Shown here in pieces: positions 51,830 through 61,600 of a DNA stretch of 64,000 nucleotides. The stretch comes from Actinoplanes campanulatus (GTDB lineage: Bacteria > Actinomycetota > Actinomycetes > Mycobacteriales > Micromonosporaceae): assembly GCF_014647795.1 (NCBI RefSeq), contig NZ_BMPW01000023.1, forward strand, positions 124,001 to 188,000, in the 5' to 3' direction. The notes under the pieces were generated by a model. That model was not told where the DNA came from. It saw nothing but the letters and a program-made list of their open reading frames with translations, and searched no databases. Each line of letters begins with the position of its first letter. The first letter of the stretch is position 1. Made by a program: the position numbers and the translations under genes.

Positions 51830-52646
51830 TCAGAGGGCTTTGCCGACGGCTTCGGCGACGCGGTCGGCGTCGGCCCCGGCGGTGCGCCAGTTGCTGAACG
51901 CGGCACGCAGCGCGGGGCGGCCGTGCAGGACGGTCGGGGTCAGGAACGCCTCGCCGGAGTCGGCCACGGCCCGCAGCACGGTGGGGACGTCGCCGGGGAC
52001 CGCGAAGCAGACCACGTTCAGGCGGACCGGGGACAGCAGCTCCACGCCGGGCAGGGTGCTCAGGCGTTCACCCAGGCGAAGGGCCGCCGCGACGGTCCGG
52101 GTGACGATCTCGGCATGGCCGTCCACACCGTACGCGGCCAGCGTGAACCAGGCGGCCAGGGCCCGGAGGCGGCGCGAGTTCTCCGGGGTGAGATGGCAGT
52201 GGTCCGGGTCGCCGGTGATCGCCGGCAGGTAGGCGGCGGTGTTCTGGGGCGTGGTCCGGGCCGAGGCCGAACATGTCGCGCAGCCAGGAGACGGTCTCGT
52301 CCTCCAGCGCGGCGGCCGTGGATCCGGCACGGTTCGAGACGTTCTGGTCGAAGGCAGCGGTCAGCCAGTCGCCGGCCAGCGTGGCCGGGGTGGCGCCGCC
52401 GGTCACGAATTCCAGGTAGCGGGGGCCGGCGCTGCCGGAGAAGCCGGGCTCCCAGCGGCGCCGGAACTCGGCCAGCGCCCGGCCGTGCCGGCGCCGCCGA
52501 CCGGGAGCGGGACCGGTACGACGGCGGCCGGGGTGGGCGCCACCGGGCGTTCGGCGAGGCCGGCCAGGACCCGGGTGGCATAGTCCCGGGGGGGCCTGGA
52601 GCAGGGCGGGCAGGTCGTCGAGGTCGTGGGCGAGTCGCTGATGCAC
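51830..52646 (-). pseudogene. Broken pyridoxal-phosphate-dependent decarboxylase
   Basis: Remnant of a group II PLP decarboxylase gene (family about 460-480 aa; about 270 codons left). Recognisable pieces lie in different frames: VHQRLAHDLDDLPALLQA, then DYATRVLAGLAERPVAPTP, then AEFRRRWEPGFSGSAGPRYL...SWLRDMFGLGPDH, then NTAAYLPAITGDPDH...LRAAFSNWRTAGADADRVAE. At least three frameshifts are needed, one at a run of seven G near 52567. The central part with the cofactor Lys is deleted between MFGLGP and AAYLPAI (near 52250). It would be inactive unless the sequence is wrong; the deletion cannot be explained by base-call errors. Confidence 0.8.
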
Positions 52647-52792
52647 GCCACTGAACGCTAGGGACCGCCGCCGGGGGTGTCGCGGTCCAGTTCGGTACGC
52701 CTGGCCTTGCCCGAGCTCACCCGTACCGGAACCGGATGAATGAAGGGTGAGCGGAACGCATGGGCCGCGGCAGAGGCGACGCCGGGCATCGT

Positions 52793-54124
52793 TCAGCGCT
52801 GGGAGTAGACGAAGCCCACCTTGTCGACCGCCGATCCGGAGCGCCCGTGAAAGCCGGCGATCTGCCAGCCGCTCGGCGCCGTGCGGGTCACGCAGTCCGA
52901 CGTGGTGGTTCCCCCGACGACGCTGTTGCCCAGGTTGGTGGTGAACCTGGCGTAGAAGATCCGGGTGTGCCCGCTGTACTGGGCACGGCACAGGTAGGCG
53001 CTCGTGACGTACTCGCCGCTGCCCAGGGTGAGCGACTTGGCCGTGCCGCCGGTGCCGCCGTGGGCCAGGACCGTCCCGGTCGCGAGGGTGAGGTTGACCT
53101 GGTCGACCCGGGAGCCGGCACGCAGCCCGATCACGGTGGCGCGGGCCGCCGCCGGGACCGACACGATGTCGTTGTAGTGGTCGCCGTGCGGTCCTCCGAA
53201 CTGGTCGCTGAGCCGGTAGTCCGGGTTCGCCGTCCAGCTGAACGCGGTGCTGACCGGGAAGTGGTCGGAGAGCATCAGGCCGTCGCCGGTGCGGAATCCG
53301 GCGTCCTCGTTGTGGTAGTCCGTCGCGGTGAGCGTGACCGCCCGGCCGCTCCGGTAGAGGATCTTGTCGACCACCTCGCAGGCGTCGGTGACCGCGGTCG
53401 CGTCGCAGACCAGCGCGTCCGAGCCGGCGGCCGGGGCGCTGCCGCCGCGTTCCAGCCGCACCCAGGCGTCGGTGAGCCCGTTGGCGGCGGTGAAGTCGCG
53501 GATCGTGTCGGCGGCCCGGGTGTAGCGGGTGTTGGTGTCGCCCATGACGATCACCGCGTTGCCGGCCGAGTGCGTGGCGATGAAGGCGGTCAGCTGGTTC
53601 AGGTTGTCGGCACGGGACGCCTGGTCGCCGCTGCTCGTACCGGCGTTGGTGTGCAGGTTGTAGAGGTCGACGAAGACGCCGTCGGTGATCCGGTGCCGGG
53701 TGAGGGTGAAGCCCTTGGGGGTCAGGCAGTCACCGGAGTCGAACTGGCAGGAGTCCCAGTCGCCGCGCTCGAAGTCGTCGGTGTCGTACGGGATCTTCGA
53801 GAGTGTGTTGAGGCCGGAGCCGATGCCGGCGCCGCCGCTGGTCGGGGTGCGGTAGGCGTGCGTGGTGTCGGCCGCGTACAGGTAGGCGTGGTAGTTGAAG
53901 TCCTCCTGGACGTGCACGATGTCGTACGGGCCGAGGCGCTGCCCGATCAGGGTGTGCGCGGTCTCGCGGTCGGTCTCGGCGCTGGAGATCAGCTCGGGGA
54001 GGCCGGCGACGTTGTAGGTGAGGACGTTGAAGGAGCCGCCGGTGGGAGCGGCGGCGGCAGAGGCGGGGCTGGGAGCGGTGACCAGCGTGGCGAGCACGCA
54101 CACCGTGAGGATTCTCCGGACCAT
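52793..54124 (-). CDS. Secreted DNase I-fold phosphodiesterase with jacalin-like domain
   Basis: Exported hydrolase of 443 aa. Signal peptide cleaved near ASA-AA (about 24). The N-terminal endonuclease/exonuclease/phosphatase domain has NVLTYNVAGLPE, QEDFNYHAYL (metal Glu), DLYNLHTNAG, VIVMGDTNTRY and LSDHFPVSTAF (catalytic Asp-His), close to bacterial sphingomyelinases. The C-terminal part from about residue 305 (LSDQFGGPHGDHYND...AVDKVGFVY) resembles a jacalin-like lectin. ATG 54124 has no strong ribosome site. Substrate could be sphingomyelin, other phospholipids or nucleic acid. Confidence 0.82.
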   Translation of the reverse strand: MVRRILTVCVLATLVTAPSPASAAAAPTGGSFNVLTYNVAGLPELISSAETDRETAHTLIGQRLGPYDIVHVQEDFNYHAYLYAADTTHAYRTPTSGGAGIGSGLNTLSKIPYDTDDFERGDWDSCQFDSGDCLTPKGFTLTRHRITDGVFVDLYNLHTNAGTSSGDQASRADNLNQLTAFIATHSAGNAVIVMGDTNTRYTRAADTIRDFTAANGLTDAWVRLERGGSAPAAGSDALVCDATAVTDACEVVDKILYRSGRAVTLTATDYHNEDAGFRTGDGLMLSDHFPVSTAFSWTANPDYRLSDQFGGPHGDHYNDIVSVPAAARATVIGLRAGSRVDQVNLTLATGTVLAHGGTGGTAKSLTLGSGEYVTSAYLCRAQYSGHTRIFYARFTTNLGNSVVGGTTTSDCVTRTAPSGWQIAGFHGRSGSAVDKVGFVYSQR

Positions 54125-54283
54125 AGAGCGCAGCCTATGGCCTTCCCTACCCGGCGGTACCCTCCCGTCGAAGAATGTTCACGTTCACAACAGCGGGCGT
54201 TGTCCTCTCCGCCGCCTGATCCACCGAAGCTGGGTCGCGATCTTGAGCCGTCTCGATCCTGGCCCTCTGTCGATGGAGTTCCC

Positions 54284-55764
54284 GTGAACGTCAGCCGCCG
54301 CAGCCTCCTGAAAGCCGCCGGAGCCGCCGGAGCCACCGGTCTGGCCGCCGTTCCCGGCCTGGTCCCGATGCCGGCCGTCGCGGCCGCCGCGTCCTTCACC
54401 GGCCCCTCCACCGGCTCCTTCATCGGGTGGTAACGCTGGTCAACACCGTGCGCGGCAACTGGTCGTCGGGCAACCCGGGCAAGTTCGCCTACCAGTACCC
54501 GCGCCCGTGGCGGATGACCGACGACAGCGAGGTCGTCGACACCGGCGCGGTCGACGAGTTCGGCTACCCGGTCTACGACTCCGGTGTCGTGGTCACCCCG
54601 CAGCTGCTGCGCCAGCGCTCCACCAACCCGGCCGAGGACGGCGGCTACGTCAGCGGCCACACCAACGCGCTGTTCATGGCCGCGCTCGCCTTCGCGTACG
54701 CCGTCCCGGAGCGTTTCCAGGAACTGGTCACCGCGGCCTACGACCTGGCGCACACCCGGATCGTCACCGGCATGCACTCCCCCGTCGACGTGATCGGCGG
54801 CCGGGTCCTCGGCACCGCGCTGACCGCCGCGATCCTCAGTGACCCGGCGAACGCCACCCTCAAGGCCGAGGCCCGCGCCCAGGCGCTCGCCTACTTCCAG
54901 GCCCGGGTCGGCACGGACGTCTTCGCCGCCGCACACGCCGCGTCTCCCGGCTACGCCTACGCCGACCGCGAGACCAATGCCGCGATCGTCCGGCCCCGGT
55001 TCACGTACGGCCTGCCGGCCCGCCGCCCGTCCAACCCGCTCACCCCGTTCGCCGTACCGGCCGGCGCCGAGGTGCTGCTCGAGACGCGCCTGCCGTACCT
55101 GGACGCCGCCCAGCGCCGGGAGGTCCTGCGCACCACCGGCCTGGCCGCCGGCAACCCGATCCTGGACGGCCCGGAGCAGTGGGGCCGGCTCAACCTGTTC
55201 GCGGCCGCCGACGGCTACGGCGCCTTCGACGCGGGCGTGGCGGTCACCCTCGACGCGGCGGCCGGCGGGTTCTCGGCCGCCGACACGTGGCGTAACGACA
55301 TCAACGGGCGCGGTGGGCTGGTCAAGCTCGGCAGCGGCTCGCTCACCCTGACCGGCGACAACGCGTACCGGGGTGGTACGACCGTCGCCGAGGGCACGCT
55401 GGTCGCCGCGTCGAAGTCCGCGCTCGGCAGCGGCGACGTCACCGTCTCCGGCGGCACGCTGCGGTTGACCGCCCCGAAGGTGCACGTCAGCGGCGGTTTC
55501 CGGCAGAGCTCCGGCACCCTCGCGGTGACCGTGCGCCCGCACGGCGCCGCGCCGCTCACGGTGGGCGACGAGGCGGTCATCGGCTCCGGCGCGATCCTCT
55601 CGGTGGCCGTCGGCCAGGCCGGCCGGTACGACTCGCCGGTCCCGGTCCTCAAGGCCCGACGGGTCCGCGGCCGGTTCGCCACGGTCGTCGTGACCACTCC
55701 CGGTTACCACGCCGACCTGCTCCAGCACGGCGACGCCATCGCCCTGCGCCTCCGCGAGGCATGA
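54284..55764 (+). pseudogene. Disrupted PAP2-type secreted acid phosphatase with autotransporter-like repeat
   Basis: GTG 54284 (GGAG upstream) opens a Tat-type signal peptide (VNVSRRSLLKAAGAAG) but hits TAA at 54431. From GTG 54427 another frame encodes a PAP2 phosphatase with all three active-site motifs: KFAYQYPRP, YVSGHTNALF and RIVTGMHSPVD. The roughly 130-150 residues that normally separate signal and domain are missing, so a deletion with frame change is likely. The C-terminus carries a passenger-associated repeat (KLGSGSLTLTGDNAYRGGTTV; GTLVAASKSALGSGDVTVSG). Without the signal the downstream part (445 aa) would stay inside the cell. Confidence 0.75.
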
Positions 55765-55957
55765 TCCCCACAGCCAGGCCCAAAGACACAGACCCCAAGC
55801 CTTTCCGGTACGGGTGACCTCGTCCCGTTTCTCCTGGACAGTCCCGCCCATCACGCGCGCCGGCTGCCCACTCCCGCCTGTGCCGCCCGCGCCGGGCTGA
55901 GCTCGGTGGCCCGGCCGACCCCGATGCCGGCGCGGTCGGCGTACCGATGGAAGAGCG

Positions 55958-56698
55958 TCAGGCGGGGATGACCGGGAGGCCGGCCAGGGCCGGGTGGTCG
56001 CGGGGGGCGTCGGTGATGATGCCCGCGACCTCGGTCGGGGCCAGGACGAGGAACGGGGACGCGGCGCCGATCTTCTCGATGCTGGCCAGCACGTAGGTGT
56101 CCGCGGCCCGTCCGGCCAGGGTGCGTTTCATGGCGGCCTCGTCGGCGTCGCCGGTGGTCAGGCCGGCCTCGTGGTGGACGCCGGTGACGCCCAGCAGGAA
56201 GAGGTCGGCGGACACCGACCGGGCGGCCTCGGCGGCGGCCGCGCCACAGGTCACGGCGCTGTGCTTGAAGAGACGGCCGCCCAGGACGTAGACGTCGGCG
56301 GCCGGGTGGTCGACGAGCGCGGCGGCGACCGTCGGACTGTGCGTGACGATCGTGGCGGCCAGATCGCGGGGCAGTGCCGCGGTCACCGCCAGGGCCGTGG
56401 TGCCGCCGTCGAGCAGGACCGTGGCGCCGGGGCGGATCAGCGCGGCGGCCGCGGCGGCGACCCGCTCCTTGCTGGAGGTGGCGACGGTGGCCCGGGTGGC
56501 GTAGTCGGCGGTCGCCGGGGAGACCGGGAGCGCGCCGCCGTACACCCGCTGGCAGAGACCGGCAGCGGCCATCTCGCGCAGATCCCGCCGGATGCTGTCC
56601 TCGGCGACGCCGAGTTCGGCGGCGATCTCCTTGGCGACCAGCTTGCCGTCGGCGTGCAACCGGGCCAGGAGGAAGTCTCGGCGCTCCGCAGCCAACAT
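55958..56698 (-). CDS. DeoR-family transcriptional regulator
   Basis: Regulator of 246 aa. N-terminal DeoR HTH (LVAKEIAAELGVAEDSIRRD, about residues 20-39) and RVYGGAL; C-terminal sugar-phosphate sensor (LDGGTTALAVTAALP; THSPTVAAALVDHPAADVYVLGG; LGVTGVHHEAGLT). ATG 56698 has GAGGAG upstream. It diverges from the small nucleotide-related gene, and the AT-rich gap contains the GTCGAC palindrome at 56719-56724 as a possible site. Confidence 0.9.
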   Translation of the reverse strand: MLAAERRDFLLARLHADGKLVAKEIAAELGVAEDSIRRDLREMAAAGLCQRVYGGALPVSPATADYATRATVATSSKERVAAAAAALIRPGATVLLDGGTTALAVTAALPRDLAATIVTHSPTVAAALVDHPAADVYVLGGRLFKHSAVTCGAAAAEAARSVSADLFLLGVTGVHHEAGLTTGDADEAAMKRTLAGRAADTYVLASIEKIGAASPFLVLAPTEVAGIITDAPRDHPALAGLPVIPA

Positions 56699-56743
56699 CC
56701 GCGTTTCTCCTCATTGTTGTCGACTATTGCGTGTTCCCCAGTG

Positions 56744-56749
56744 TAGGTT
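56744..56749 (+). promoter_or_regulatory. -10 box for a leaderless transcript
   Basis: TAGGTT lies 7 nt before ATG 56757, and no Shine-Dalgarno sequence is present. Confidence 0.5.
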
Positions 56750-56756
56750 GCCCGTC

Positions 56757-57128
56757 ATGGACAAGCCAATGCTCATTCTGATCGCCGGGCCGTACCGCTC
56801 CGGCACCGGTGACGACCCCGCCCTGCTCGCCGCCAACCTGCACCGCCTCGAGGAGGCCGCCTGGCCCGTCTTCCAGGCCGGGCACGTGCCGATGATCGGC
56901 GAGTGGGTGGCCCTGCCGGTGCTGCGCGGCGCGGGCGGCACGAGCGTCACCGACCCGGTGGCGGCGCAGATCATGTACCCGGCGGCGGAACGACTGCTGG
57001 CGCACTGCGACGCGGTGCTGCGACTGCCCGGCGCGTCGGCCGGTGCCGACCAGGACGTGGCAATCGCGCAAAAACGCGGACTACCCGTCTACCACAGCGT
57101 CTCCGAGATCCCCGGGTACGCCGGATGA
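56757..57128 (+). CDS. DUF4406/nucleoside deoxyribosyltransferase-like protein
   Basis: Small protein of 123 aa. MLILIAGPYRSGTGDDPALL at the start and RLLAHCDAVLRLPGASAGAD later match the DUF4406 group of nucleoside 2-deoxyribosyltransferase-like folds. A longer in-frame start upstream is antisense to the DeoR gene. It is adjacent and divergent to a sugar-phosphate-sensing DeoR regulator, which fits deoxyribose or nucleoside metabolism (inference). Confidence 0.75.
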   Translation: MDKPMLILIAGPYRSGTGDDPALLAANLHRLEEAAWPVFQAGHVPMIGEWVALPVLRGAGGTSVTDPVAAQIMYPAAERLLAHCDAVLRLPGASAGADQDVAIAQKRGLPVYHSVSEIPGYAG

Positions 57129-57147
57129 GACGGCCCGCATCGGGCGC

Positions 57148-57192
57148 TTGACAGGCATCGAGCACGGTCATTGGATGTTACCGGGAGGTAAC
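57148..57192 (+). promoter_or_regulatory. Promoter and ribosome-site hairpin of the secreted hydrolase
   Basis: TTGACA (57148-57153), 17-bp spacer and a weak TTGGAT (57171-57176). Directly after it GTTACC-GGGA-GGTAAC (57177-57192) forms a hairpin that includes the ribosome site GGGAGG of the gene at 57197. Confidence 0.55.
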
Positions 57193-57196
57193 GCCA

Positions 57197-58546
57197 ATGA
57201 TCATCCGCCGTGCGGTCGTCGTCGCCGCGCTGTTCGCCGGCATCCTCACCGGTGCGCCGGCCACGGCCGCGCCCGACCCCTGCACCGCGCCCGTGCCGAG
57301 CGACACGAAGCCCGGCTATCTGGTCGCCGACCCGGACTGCGGACCGGACGGCGCCCCGTTCACCGCGCTGCCCGGCGCACGTACGCACACCGGGATCAGG
57401 GACGGCGCGGCGTACCGGATCGAGGTTCCGAGCCGGTGGAACGGCCGGCTGGTGGTCTATGCGCACGGCTACCGGGGCACCGGCACGACCGTCTACGTGT
57501 CCGATCCGGAGCTGCGGCAGCACTACGTCGACCGCGGGTTCGCGTGGGCGGCATCCAGCTACGCGACAAACGGTTACGACGTGGCGCAGGGCGTCTCGGA
57601 CACGTACGCGCTGGTCGGCCTGTTCCGGGAGGTCACCGGGAAACGGCCGGCGAAGGTCTACATCACCGGCGCGTCGATGGGCGGGCACGTCACCGGCGTG
57701 GCGATCGAGCGCTACCCGCGTACCTTCGCCGGGGCCATGCCGATGTGCGGGGTGCTCGGCGACGTCGAGTTGTTCGACTACTTCCTGGACGCCAACGTCA
57801 CGGCGGCCGCCCTCGCCGGTGTGCCGATCGAGTTCCCGTTGCGGCCGGACGCCGGATATCCGGCCCGCTTCGCGGAACAGGTCGGCCGGATCCGTACCGC
57901 GCTCACCGGCACGGCCGCCGGCGCGACCTGGTCCGATGTGGTGGAGCGGCGCAGCGGCGGCGAACGGCCCGGCTTCCCGGCGGCGTTCGCCTACTGGAAC
58001 GCGGCCACCCAGGGCGGGCTGCCGTTCCTGTTCAGCCTCTACCCGGGGCTGAGCGGCGGCACGGCCGGGATGGCGGAGGGCAACCTGACCGACAACCGGC
58101 GGACCCGCTACCGCTCCACCGACGGGTGGCGGCTCACGCCGGAGGAGAAGCGCCTCAACGCGGAGGTGCTGCGGGTCGGCCGGACCGCGACGACCGGGGT
58201 GCCGCGCATCGCCGGCCGCCCGTCGATCCCGGTGCTGTCGCTGCACGGCATCGGCGACCTGTTCGTGCCGTTCTCGATGGAGCAGGAGTACGCCCGCGAG
58301 GCCGCCGCGAACGGCCGCTCCCGCCTCTTCGTCTCCCGCGCCGTCCGGGACGTGACGCACTGCGGCTTCAGCCAGGCCGAACTGCGCCGCGGCTTCGACG
58401 ACCTGGTCACCTGGGTCGAGCGGGGCCACCGGCCGACGGGTGACGCGATCCTGGACCGGCGCACGGTCGCTGCCGCGTCCTTCGGCTGCCGTTTCACCGA
58501 GGGGGTACGCGCGGCGTACGCAAACCTGCCCTGCCCCGGCGCCTAG
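57197..58546 (+). CDS. Secreted alpha/beta hydrolase
   Basis: Exported serine hydrolase of 449 aa. Signal peptide cleaved near ATA-AP (about 25). Triad candidates: Ser in YITGASMGGHVTG (about residue 159), Asp in SLHGIGDLFVPF and His in VTHCGFSQAEL; LVVYAHGYRGTG gives the oxyanion region. ATG 57197 has GGGAGGTAACGCC. It belongs to a large secreted family of unassigned esterases or amidases. It is convergent with putA, with a strong terminator between. Confidence 0.82.
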   Translation: MIIRRAVVVAALFAGILTGAPATAAPDPCTAPVPSDTKPGYLVADPDCGPDGAPFTALPGARTHTGIRDGAAYRIEVPSRWNGRLVVYAHGYRGTGTTVYVSDPELRQHYVDRGFAWAASSYATNGYDVAQGVSDTYALVGLFREVTGKRPAKVYITGASMGGHVTGVAIERYPRTFAGAMPMCGVLGDVELFDYFLDANVTAAALAGVPIEFPLRPDAGYPARFAEQVGRIRTALTGTAAGATWSDVVERRSGGERPGFPAAFAYWNAATQGGLPFLFSLYPGLSGGTAGMAEGNLTDNRRTRYRSTDGWRLTPEEKRLNAEVLRVGRTATTGVPRIAGRPSIPVLSLHGIGDLFVPFSMEQEYAREAAANGRSRLFVSRAVRDVTHCGFSQAELRRGFDDLVTWVERGHRPTGDAILDRRTVAAASFGCRFTEGVRAAYANLPCPGA

Positions 58547-58564
58547 TTGGAAAAGCGGACCGGG

Positions 58565-58611
58565 GGTACGCCCTCCGCGCGGAAGAAGAGAAAGAACGCG
58601 GAGGGCGTACC
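58565..58611. terminator. Strong bidirectional terminator
   Basis: Perfect 15-bp stem (58565-58579 with 58597-58611) with a 17-nt purine-rich loop, between the convergent hydrolase and putA genes. Confidence 0.88.
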
Positions 58612-58624
58612 GGGAAAGGGTCTT

Positions 58625-61600
58625 TCAGAGGACGTCGGCAGCGAGGGTGAGCGGGTTTCCGAAGCGGTGGGCCGTCACGCTGACCGCCTGCTCGCGCAGG
58701 AAGGGCAGCAGCTCCACCCGCCCGGCCTCGGTCACCGGACCGGACCAGACCGCCAGGTCGGGCCGCCCGCCGGTGGCCGCGGCCAGCGCCGTACCGTCGC
58801 CGCCGATCAGCCGGACCCGCCCCGCGGAGAGCCCCGTGGCGAAGGCCGCGTCGTCCTCGACGGTGATCGAACGGCACCGCACGGCCAGCGCGTCCGGCAG
58901 CGGCTCCGCGGTGGAGACGTGCACGTCGGCGCCGGTGAGCAGGCCGGCGGCCAGCACCCGGACCAGGTCGGCGAGCGGGGCTCCGGCCGCGAACCGGACG
59001 GTGACCGGGGTGGGCAGGTAGCGGAACACGTTGCGTTCCGCCTGGAGGCCGGAGACGTCCGTGGGTGTGCGGAAGTCGAAGGCGGCGTCGCTGCGGGCGG
59101 CCCGTTCCACCGAGGCGATCTGCTCGGCGGTGAGCAGGGCGCGGGCGTCGGCGAGCAGGACCCGTACGCCGGGATGGGTGACCTCGGCGGTCGTGGCCGC
59201 CGGGCGGGGCGCCCACCCGGTGAGCCCGGTCAGGTAGTTGGGGCCGCCGGCCTTGGTGCCGGGGCCGACCGCCGAGCGCTTCCAGCCGCCGAACGGCTGC
59301 CGCCGGACGATGGCGCCGGTGATGCCGCGGTTGACGTACAGGTTGCCGGCCTGGATCCGGTCCAGCCAGGTCCGGACCTCGGTCTCGTCGAGCGAGTGCA
59401 GGCCCGAGGTGAGACCGAAGTCGACCTCGTTGACCAGGTCGATCGCCTCGTCCAGGGTGTCCGCGGTCATGATGCCGAGGATCGGGCCGAAGTACTCGGT
59501 GCGGTGGTAGGCCGACCCGCGGCGCACCCCGTCCCGGACGCCGGGGCTCCACAGCTTCCCGGAGTCGTCGAGCTTGCGGGGCTCGACGAGCCAGCGCTCA
59601 CCGGCGCCGAGCGTGGTGAGCCCGTCGAGCAGTTTGCCGGCGGCCGGCTCGACCAGCGGGCCGACCTGGGTGCGCGGGTCGGACGGGTAGCCGACGTCCA
59701 GTGACGAGACCGCGTCGAGCAGCTGGGTGCGGAACCGCTGCGACCTCGCCACGCTGCCGACCAGCACCACCAGGGACGCGGCCGAGCACTTCTGCCCGGC
59801 GTGACCGAACGCCGACGACACGACGTCCTTCACGGCCAGGTCCAGATCGGCGCTCGGGGTCACGATGATCGCGTTCTTGCCACTGGTCTCGGCGAGCAGC
59901 GGCAGGTCGGCGCGGAACGAGCGGAACAGTTCGGCGGTCTCGTACGCGCCGGTCAGGATCACCCGGTCGACGAGCGGGTGAGCGATCAGCTCCCGGCCCA
60001 GCGTGCCCTCGTCGACCTGGAGCAGGGTCACCAGGTTCGGGTCGGCGCCCGCCGAGGAGAGGGCGTTCCGCAGGATGCCGGCGAGCACGGTGCCGCAGCG
60101 CTCGGCGGGGCCGGCCGGCTTGAGGACGACCGCGGAACCGGCGGCCAGGGCGGCCAGCACCGAGCCGGCCGGGATCGCGACCGGGAAGTTCCACGGCGGC
60201 GTGACCAGGGTGAGCCGGGCCGGGACCGGGGCGGCGCCGTCGGTGCCGTCCAGTTCGGCCGACAGCTCGGCGTAGTAGTGGGCGAAGTCGACCGCCTCGG
60301 ACACCTCGGGGTCGGCCTGGTCGATGGTCTTGCCGGCCTCGGCCGCCATCACCTCGAGCAGGGTGTCCCGGTGCTCCTCCAGGGCGACGCCGACGGCATG
60401 CAGGACGGCGCGGCGGTCGATGGCGCCCCACTGCGCGGCGGCGGCCTTCTCCAGCGCCTCGTCCAGGTGCTCGCGGTCGGTGATCCGGGGCAGGTCCAGG
60501 CCCAGCGTGGAGCTCTCCACCCGGCCGAGGATCGCCCGGGCGCGGTCGCGGTGGACGGCAACGGCGGGGTCGGTGTCCGGGGTGTTGACGAACAGCCCGG
60601 GCTCGGAGCGGGGCACGGCCGCGTACCGGTCGGTGACCCGGTGCGGCGCCGGCACCTCGTCGTCGATGTTGTCGAGGTCGAGGTCCTCCAGGGAGGCCAG
60701 GAAGCGGTCCCGCTCCCGGGCGAACAGGGCCGAGTCGGAGTGCAGCTCGAAGACCGCGGACATGAAGTTGTCGGCGCTGGCGCCCTCCTCCAGCCGGCGG
60801 ATCAGGTAGGCGATGGCCACGTCGAACTGCTCCGGGCGTACCACCGGGGTGTAGAGCAGCAGACCGCCGACCTCGCGCCGGACCGCCTCGGCCTGGCCTT
60901 CGGCCATGCCGAGCAGCATCTCGAACTCGATGCCGTCACGCACGCCACGCTCACCGGCCAGGATCCAGGCGTACGCGACGTCGAACAGGTTGTGGCCGGC
61001 CACCCCGAGGCGGACGTTGCGGATCCGGTCCGGGTGCAGCGCGTAGCCGAGGACACGCTTGTAGTTGGTGTCGGTGGCCTGCTTGCTGTCGCAGGTGGCG
61101 ACCGGCCAGCCGTGCAGTTCCGCCTCGACCCGCTCCATCGGCAGGTTGGCGCCCTTGACCAGGCGGACCTTGATGCCCGCTCCCCCGCGTTCGCGGCGCG
61201 CCGCCGACCACTCCTGGAGGCGGATCATGGCGCTCAGCGCGTCCGGCAGGTAGGCCTGGAGCACGATGCCGGCCTCCAGCCCGAGCAGGTCCGGCCGGTC
61301 CAGGAGGCGGGTGAAGACCGCGATCGTGAGGTCGAGGTCCTTGTACTCCTCCATGTCCAGGTTGACGAACTTGCCGGTCTCCGCGGCCAGCGTGAAAAGC
61401 GGGGTGAGCTGCTCGACGATGTCGGCGACCGCCTCGTCGAAGGCCCACGGGTTGTGCGGGGCGACCGTCGACGACACCTTGATCGACACGTAGTCGACGT
61501 CGGGGCGGGCCAGCAGGCGCTCGGTGTTCTTCAACCGCTGCGACGCCTCGCCACGGCCCAGGACCGCCTCGCCGAGCAGGTTCACGTTGAGCCGGACGTT

